Shown in pieces: positions 57,703 to 64,000 of a DNA stretch of 64,000 nucleotides. Source of the DNA: Psilocybe azurescens. Lineage: Eukaryota > Basidiomycota > Agaricomycetes > Agaricales > Agrocybaceae. The notes beneath the pieces are model-generated. The model was not told the origin of the DNA. It was given only the letters and a program-made list of their open reading frames with translations, and made no database searches. How positions within the stretch are numbered: the stretch's first letter is position 1; each line of letters begins with the position of its first letter. The DNA lies in assembly GCA_023853785.1 (NCBI GenBank), contig JAJIRX010000032.1:186001-250000 (forward strand), read 5' to 3'. The translations under genes were made by a program, and so were the position numbers.

Positions 57703-59843
57703 ATGCACCGAATTGCCATTATAAACTCGGCGCGCGCTCGTGCGCTGGCCGCCTCTGCCAAGGTCGGTTTGACTTTCTCTCTTCATTTCGTTCATAGAGC
57801 TGCGTTGTACTCAACCCGGTGTTACACGATAGAGCACAAAATCTGTCGTGTCTCGCTCATATGCCACCGCGAAGCCAGGTATGGCTCCTACATCCTTTCT
57901 GGGTGTTAGACCAACTCACTGACATCGCGAACCCCTCTCTTTCTTTTCCCCGTCTCTCTCCGACACGTAACACGTCACTTGCAGCTGCTTCCGAGGTCTC
58001 TTCCATCCTTGAGTCCCGTATCTCTGGCACCCAGGTTGCTGGAAATGTCGAAGAGACTGGCCGCGTTCTGAGTATGTTTTCTGTCTTTTCAACCCGTTAT
58101 AACTTTCTCAACGGGTCTTCAAGGCGTCGGTGACGGTATTGGTCGTGTTTGGGGTTTGAGGAACGTCCAGGGTAAAACGCACTTTCTTTAAAAACATTGC
58201 CCTGGCATGTTCTGACATGCCTACGCGATTCTAGCTGAGGAGATGGTGGAATTCTCTTCTGGTGTCCGTGGCATGTGCTTGAATTTGGAAGCTGACAACG
58301 TCGGTGTTTCCATTTTCGGTAACGATCGTCTCATCAAGGAGGGTGATACCGTCAGGCGTACTGGCCAAATTGTCGATGTTCCCGTCGGCCCTGGTCTCCT
58401 TGGTCGTGTCGTCGATGCTCTCGGTGACCCTATTGATGGAAAAGGCCCCATCGTCGCTGCCGAGCGTCGCCGTGCATCTTTGAAGGCACCCGGTATTCTC
58501 CCTCGTCGTTCCGTCAACCAGCCTATGATGACTGGTCTCAAGCCCATTGACGCCATGGTGCCCATTGGACGTGGTCAACGTGAGTTGATTATCGGTGATC
58601 GTCAAACCGGAAAGACCGCCGTTGCCATCGACACCATTCTCAACCAGAAGAGGTGGAACGACGGCCAAGAAGAGGACAAGAAATTGTACTGTGTCTACGT
58701 CGCTATTGGTCAGAAGCGTTCGACGGTTGCTCAGCTCGTTCAGACTCTTGAGGAGAACGACGCCATGAAGTACACTATCATCGTTGCTGCCACTGCCTCC
58801 GAGGCTGCTCCCCTCCAGTACCTCGCTCCCTTCTCTGGCTGTGCCATGGGAGAGTGGTTCCGTGACAACGGCAAACACGGTAGGGTACTTCATTAAAAAC
58901 AAATCTGGGCATATACTGACGAAAACTCTTCAGCCCTCATCGTCTACGATGATTTGTCCAAGCAGGCCGTCGCTTACCGTCAGATGTCCCTTCTCCTCCG
59001 TCGTCCTCCCGGTCGTGAAGCCTACCCTGGTGATGTCTTCTACCTCCACTCTCGTTTGCTCGAGCGTGCTGCCAAGATGAGCGACAAATTCGGTGGAGGA
59101 TCCCTCACTGCCCTCCCCATTATTGAGACCCAGGGTGGTGATGTGTCTGCCTACATTCCCACCAACGTAAGTTTTCCAGCCGAATTCATTCTTGGTGGCG
59201 TTATTCAACCAATTTTACAGGTCATCTCTATCACTGATGGTCAAATTTTCTTGGAGGCCGAGCTTTTCTTCCGTGGTGTCCGCCCCGCCATCAACGTCGG
59301 TCTTTCCGTGTCCCGTGTCGGATCTGCTGCCCAGACGTATGCGCGTTTTGTTCATCCTCTATGACTGTCTCTCATCTAGTCTTCTGTTATTTAGCAAAAT
59401 CATGAAGAAGTTCGCTGGATCCCTCAAGTTGTACCTTGCTCAATACCGTGAAGTCGCTGCCTTCGCTCAATTCGGTTCCGATCTCGATGCTTCCACTCGT
59501 TTCCTCCTCTCCCGTGGTGCCCGTCTCACTGAGCTCCTCAGTATGTGTCTGCGTGTTTTTTACGCCCTGTATTCAATACTGATGCGCCTTTCCTTTAGAA
59601 CAAGGACAATATCAGCCCCTTGCCACTGAAGTCCAGGTCCCCATCATTTATGCTGGTGTCAATGGTCTCCTCGATTCCATCCCCGTCGACCAGATTGTCA
59701 AATGGGAGGCTGAGTTCCGTGGACACCTTAACACCCAACAAGCTCTCCTCAAGGAAATCTCAACGGGTAACGTCACCCCTGAACTTGAGGCCAAGATCAA
59801 GAAGGTTGTTGAGGAACACGTTGCTTCTTTCACTTCATCGTAA
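57703..59843 (+). CDS. ATP1: ATP synthase F1 subunit alpha, mitochondrial
   Basis: This non-catalytic nucleotide-binding subunit of the F1 head makes ATP with beta subunits in the mitochondrial matrix. The start [20 protein letters not shown] is a basic, Ala-rich presequence. Several short 5' exons follow before [14 protein letters not shown], where the mature domain begins. Landmarks are [40 protein letters not shown], the P-loop [53 protein letters not shown], and the ATP synthase alpha/beta signature [17 protein letters not shown]. The C-terminus ends [10 protein letters not shown]. Codon use is strongly biased to C-ending codons, as in highly expressed fungal genes. The junctions between 57763 and 57980 are not fully resolved. 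The rest shows no frame break. About 545 residues. Confidence 0.96.
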
Positions 59844-60129
59844 AAGTTTAGAGTCGAGTATTTAGACCTCGTGTTTTAGTTATTTAACAACTCGAGACCC
59901 AAAATGAAGTAGTCCTATTTCTTTCTCCCATTGATTGCGAATTGAAAAGTACTTGAGTGGTTTCGGCTTTTGTGGCCGATGGAGGTTGTCAATCTAATCT
60001 TATCTCGGATCCGTGTGTATTCCGGTCTATGGAGGCGGATCCATTTTTTTGCTATTTAGCGTACCCTCCCCTGCCATCCGCTCTGGCTAATTTTGCTTGT
60101 GGTTCTCCGTCCTTCTAACCTTGCCCACG

Positions 60130-61658
60130 ATGAGCTCAGAGATGATTGCGAAGGCTGCAAAGGCTGCTTTTGAGCAGTCCCAGCTGCTGACATCCTCGGA
60201 CCGCGCCACAGCACTGCAAGCCATCCGCAAACAGTTGGAATTACGAAAAGACGAAATATTGGCAGCTAATGAGGAAGATATCAAGGTATGCTCCTATTTA
60301 TATATCTGTTGTGCATAATCAGAACCAAGTATCTGTGCTAGGCTGCGCGTGCCGAAGTGGATGCTGGACGAATGGCGGAGGCGATGTTGAACCGCCTCGA
60401 TCTGCGACGAGGCGACAAATGGGAGTCTATGCTTCAGGGCGTTGACGACGTGGCAGCTCTTGTGGATCCGACAGGCGTCGTGACATACGCGTCGGAGCTG
60501 GACGATGGATTGGAGCTGTATCGGGTTTCATGTCCGATAGGCGTTCTGTTGGTCGTGTTCGAAGCCCGGCCAGAGGTAGTAGTTAACATTGCAGCTTTGG
60601 CCATTAAGTCTGGTAAGCTTTGCATCTTTTCAAGTTGTATCATTGACCATTAACTGAATGAAAATTTCAACAGGAAACTCTGCTATTCTAAAAGGCGGGA
60701 AAGAGTCGAATCGCACAACGCTAGTTCTTTCCAATGCTATCTCTGCAGGATTGGCACAAACCCCCGTCCCTGAAAACTACATACAGACCATTCAAACCCG
60801 AGATGAAGTCTCGTCGTTGCTTAAGCAAGATAAATACATCGATTTGGTTATTCCTAGAGGGAGTAATAGTCTGGTCCGAAGTATACAAAACAACACGAAC
60901 ATATCCGTCATGGGACATTCGGATGGTCTGTGTTCTGTATACCTAGACGAGCATGCAGACCTAGAAAAGGCTATCCGGGTGGTCGTCGACTCAAAGGTAA
61001 GTTGGTCACTTTTATTATAGCCAATTTTATCATTGAAGGCAGTCCCCAGATTGACTACCCATCAGCTTGTAACTCGACAGAGACCCTGGTGGTCCACGAA
61101 TCTCTGCTTAAAACAGTTTGGCCAGCAGTAGCAAAAGCTCTCTTAGATGTCAACGTGCGATTGCTATGCGATCCCCCAACCCTCGATGCCCTAAAATCTA
61201 TCTCTCCCGCTCCATCAAAACTCCAATCGCATGTCGAACTTTCTACGCCAGAATCCTATGAAACAGAACATCTTTCCCTAGTTCTCTCCGTCGTCTCCGT
61301 TTCATCACTCCAAACCGCCATCCAATTCATCAACTCCCATTCCTCGCACCATACCGACTCCATCGTCACAGAAAATGATGCAGCCGCATCCACGTTCTGT
61401 CGCGCGGTAGACTCTTCCGGCACTTTTATCAATGCCAGTACTCGCTTTGCGGACGGTTTCCGATATGGCTTCGGAACAGAAGTTGGCATCAGCACAGGAA
61501 GAATACATGCTCGCGGTCCTGTGGGCCTAGAAGGACTAGTGATCTACAAATACATGATGAAGAGCAAAGGCTCAAACGGACATGTGGTAGGAGAGTTCGG
61601 GACAGGCAAAAAACAGTTCAAGCACAGACGGATCGACACCACTGTGCTGCCCTTCTAG
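60130..61658 (+). CDS. PRO2: Gamma-glutamyl phosphate reductase (proline biosynthesis)
   Basis: This enzyme reduces gamma-glutamyl phosphate to glutamate semialdehyde with NADPH, the second step of proline synthesis. It is a monofunctional ALDH-superfamily enzyme, as in yeast, and not fused to the kinase. The N-terminus is MSSEMIAKAAKAAFEQSQLL and the NADPH region is CPIGVLLVVFEARPEVVVNI. GNSAILKGGKESNRT, DLVIPRGSNSLVRSI and ISVMGHSDGLCSVYLD follow. The catalytic cysteine lies in DYPSACNSTETLVVHE, and the C-terminal signature is INASTRFADGFRYGFGTEVG then ISTGRIHARGPVGLEGL. Four exons with introns near 60286-60341, 60613-60672 and 60997-61050. About 448 residues, the usual family length. No frame break. 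Confidence 0.96.
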
Positions 61659-61795
61659 AATGGGGTACCTATTCGTCAGTGTATTTATAAAGATGTCAGT
61701 GCGACAAAAGATGGGTCGCCATTCGTATATTTAAGCAAGTTAAACATGGTATTACTATAAATTTAGATGGGAATACATAGGGAATGTCTGTGTTT

Positions 61796-63380
61796 TCATG
61801 CTGATGGCTCGTCTAGCCTGGCCTTTTTATCGACATTAAGTGGCTCCGGCTCGCCTTCAGCTTTACGCTTTGTCGCGGCAGCATCTTCAGGCGCCTTTTT
61901 CTTCTTCTTGACCATCGAGCTTAGATCGTTTATAACAGCGACCGCAGGTTGAGCTGACGACGATGATGCACCGTTTAGTTCTCGATCCAATGCCTGTGCT
62001 GCTAAGGCTGGAGCAGAAGTTGATAACGACTCGTTTGGAGAAGTCTTCAATTCTTCCACCTAGAAAACCACGTCAGGTCAGTTTTGAATAATGTATTATC
62101 CGCAGAGCAAACTTACCTTCAGCGCCAAATCCTCCCTCAACCCAGATAGTTCTTTTATCTCGCTTTCAATTTGCGCATTTGACATGTTCTGCACATAGTC
62201 ATCTCGAGCCAAACGCTTATGTGATGATTTGCCTTTCCCTTTCGAGTCCTTGACATCCTCTGTCAATGGCGATAGCTGTCCTGCAAGACCACTTCTGAGT
62301 TCAGTCAACCTGTTCTCTACACTTTGTTGAGCCTTTTCGGCATGTGCAATAGCATCGGACAGACGTCCTGAAGTAAGATCCAAAACCATACTCAATTTGT
62401 AATGAGCTTCGGCAATTTGACGAGATGAACGGGGCAGTAGGTCGATCTTGAGTTCCAGACCGGCCTCGTAGTCTGTAATAGCTTGGTCGAACTTTTCTAT
62501 GAAGAGAGGGTCGCATGTGTTAAATTTGAGATGGAAACCCCACAAATAGCGTTCTCCGTACCTGTCTCTAGTGATACATCCCCAAGTGCGATGTAAGTAT
62601 CAGCCAACTTAAGCTTCACTTCTTCGTCGTCTTCGTCATCCTTTTGCCTGTCGTAGATAGCGCGAGCGAGATCAAGCACTTCCCATGCAGCGTTAAAATC
62701 ATCTTCAGGTTCACCGTCCTCCTCTTCCTCTTCTTCGCCACCGTCCTCCTCGTCCTCCTGCTCTTCAGCAGCCTTTCCAAACAGGTCAACGGGGTGGTCT
62801 TCGTCATCTCCCGCGTCCTCCGCGTCTCCTGAAAATGATAGAATGGGGCCATTTTGTTTTGCGCCAGATCCCGAAGCTGAGAATAGCCAAAGATAAGTAG
62901 GCGACTCACGGATGATAGATCCACATGCACGCACCTTTGTTCTGTTCCTCGATCGATTCCTCCGTTTGTTCTTTCCCTAAGACAGTGCTCTGTGCAATGG
63001 CATTCTCGAGCAGAGCTTTCCCGTAGGCGAAATAGAGGTCTGCGATCTCCGGCGCATTCTCGCCGCTTTGCTGGGTACTGTCAAAGAAGCCAAAAAAAAA
63101 AAAAAGCGTAAGAAATCCGCGATCCTTACGACGCGACTGATTAGTCAAAATTCTCAAAGGACGCGACTTACGCGAGTTCAAGGGCAGTAGCGTAGTGATC
63201 TATAGCTTGCTCGTATTTCTTCAGGGCAAACGCGCGTTTGGCTTGTTCTATAGAGCTTTCCAGTGTGACAGTGGCAGTGGCAGAGTCAGAGGTGCCCGTT
63301 TTCGTTGATCTGTTAAAGAATACTCGCGTCGGATTTACTGAACAAATATAGGTATCTTCCACTGCAACTCACGAGCTCAT
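61796..63380 (-). CDS. NASP/Hif1/Sim3-type histone chaperone (SHNi-TPR)
   Basis: It binds and escorts histone H3 (including CENP-A in the fission yeast member Sim3) for nuclear delivery. The start codon exon is tiny: ATG AGC TC (63373-63380), spliced to ATCAACG. TPR-like repeats are SIEQAKRAFALKKYEQAIDH-YATALEL, GENAPEIADLYFAYGKALLE, an interrupting acidic stretch (EDEEDGGEEEEEEDGEPEDD), FNAAWEVLDLARAIYDRQK, and KLKLADTYIALGDVSLETEK then FDQAITDYEAGLELKIDLLP. SRQIAEAHYKLSMVLDLTSG is the hallmark SHNi-TPR segment. The C-terminus has a Lys5 patch (MVKKKKKAPEDAA), a likely nuclear signal. One intron carries a T14 tract (plus-strand A14 at 63092-63105). About 420 residues. Confidence 0.9.
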
Positions 63381-63747
63381 AATAGATATAGACTTGGGAA
63401 GAGGTGAAGTAAAATGTGCAAAGTGCAAGAGAGTAAAAGAGGAACTTGATGGTGAGAAAGTGTCACGGTGACAGTAGTTATATATGTTTGAGGGGAGTGG
63501 CCATGGACAAAAAGCGTGACGACAAACTAAGAACCTACGTGTCTGCTAATTAATATGAATGGGATATACAAAAGTCAAAATAAAGTGAATAAAACTGTGA
63601 AGAGAAGAATTACATGGCCAAAAAGTCCCAATGATCCAAGAAGCAAAACAAAGAAAAAGAGAATCCCTGAGGAAAACTCGTTCTACAGCGGTCGACACAC
63701 AAAGTATTCAATAATACCAGAACGAATGGAAGGTATGCATTAAAGTA
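63381..63747. other. Spacer between NASP start and downstream gene end
   Basis: 367 bp of A-rich sequence serve as promoter of the NASP-like gene and the 3' flank of the last gene. A 62-codon Lys-rich plus-strand frame (63555-63743) looks like chance in A-rich DNA. Confidence 0.45.
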
Positions 63748-64000
63748 TCATATCAACGAGTTCGTTGCGCTTTGCTGTTGCTGTTGATTTCCTTGCACTC
63801 CAGTGCTGAAAGGTTGAGATGAACCGAAATTCATGGCAGGCGATGGTTGGAAACTGGAAAAGATGGAACGCCGGCACCAGCAGCCATCGATGCTCTGAAC
63901 GGGTTAGCTGACCCTCCTCCTGTGGTTTGAGGCCGTAGGCCAACTCAAGGGTGGAGCCAAACGAACTACCAAACCCTCCAGTTGCACCTGTAGGTTGAGT
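63748..64000 (-). CDS. 3' end of probable endocytic adaptor (epsin/AP180-like), truncated by window
   Basis: Only the C-terminal ~80 residues are inside the window. They are Gly/Ser/Phe/Gln-rich with an NPF tripeptide (GGGSANPFRASMAAGAG), the EH-domain binding motif of endocytic adaptors. They end MNFGSSQPFSTGVQGN-QQQQQSATNSLI and TGA at 63748-63750. Two one-base shifts are needed to read it through: near GG 63938-63939 and A4 63858-63861. Composition and NPF suggest an epsin or AP180/YAP1801-type protein. The ENTH or ANTH domain that would prove it lies beyond the edge. Confidence 0.5.

Noticed and set aside
58231..58902. Minus-strand 223-residue frame
   Set aside because: Antisense shadow of the strongly codon-biased ATP1 exon; such genes often leave the opposite strand open.

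Overview
This window is nuclear DNA of a filamentous basidiomycete, most likely an Agaricomycete. The reasons are dense protein genes cut by many 45-65 nt GT-AG introns, conserved eukaryotic housekeeping proteins throughout, and typical fungal surface genes: a GPI-type chitin deacetylase, a GPI-type S10 carboxypeptidase, an Axl2-like cadherin-domain protein and a Rom2-like RhoGEF. I see no prokaryotic operons, no intact transposon, no CRISPR array and no rRNA. The lineage call is from gene content and style only.

Layout. 1-2200 is without genes. 2201-10420: dynein light chain (+), Axl2-like axial budding protein (-), karyopherin Kap123/importin-4 (-). 11245-18117: G-patch splicing factor TFIP11/Spp382 (-) and S10 carboxypeptidase (+). 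18359-23297: tRNA-Pro with an intron (-), proteasome ATPase Rpt4 (+), Sec1 (-). 24650-25185: a newly modelled six-cysteine secreted protein (+). 25855-29818: mitochondrial ferredoxin Yah1 (-) and chitin deacetylase (-). 30419-38516: RhoGEF Rom2 (-), Trm82 (-), EXPERA/TMEM97-like protein (+). 38762-44184: carnitine acetyltransferase (+), Rpf1 (-), a class I methyltransferase (+). 44181-50444: NDUFAF7 (-) and MMS19 (+). 50711-53331: an unknown coiled-coil protein (-) and an F-box-like protein (-). 53894-63380: Prp40 (+), mitoribosomal bL21m (-), ATP synthase alpha (+), gamma-glutamyl phosphate reductase (+), NASP-type histone chaperone (-). The right edge cuts the 3' end of a probable endocytic adaptor (-).

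The genes do not form one pathway. There are loose themes: polarity, exocytosis and wall (Axl2, Rom2, Sec1, chitin deacetylase), splicing (Spp382, Prp40), and mitochondria or Fe-S (Yah1, NDUFAF7, bL21m, ATP1, MMS19). I found no convincing new multi-gene system.

The strongest unusual signal is technical. About half of the conserved genes carry a single-base reading-frame break, nearly always inside a short homopolymer, and the conserved protein resumes in the next frame. This looks like uncorrected long-read indels rather than pseudogenes, and it will break automatic gene models here. Biological points worth checking are the secreted six-Cys protein, opposed stop codons that overlap at 44181-44184, probable dual targeting of the carnitine acetyltransferase, and two GC-AG introns.
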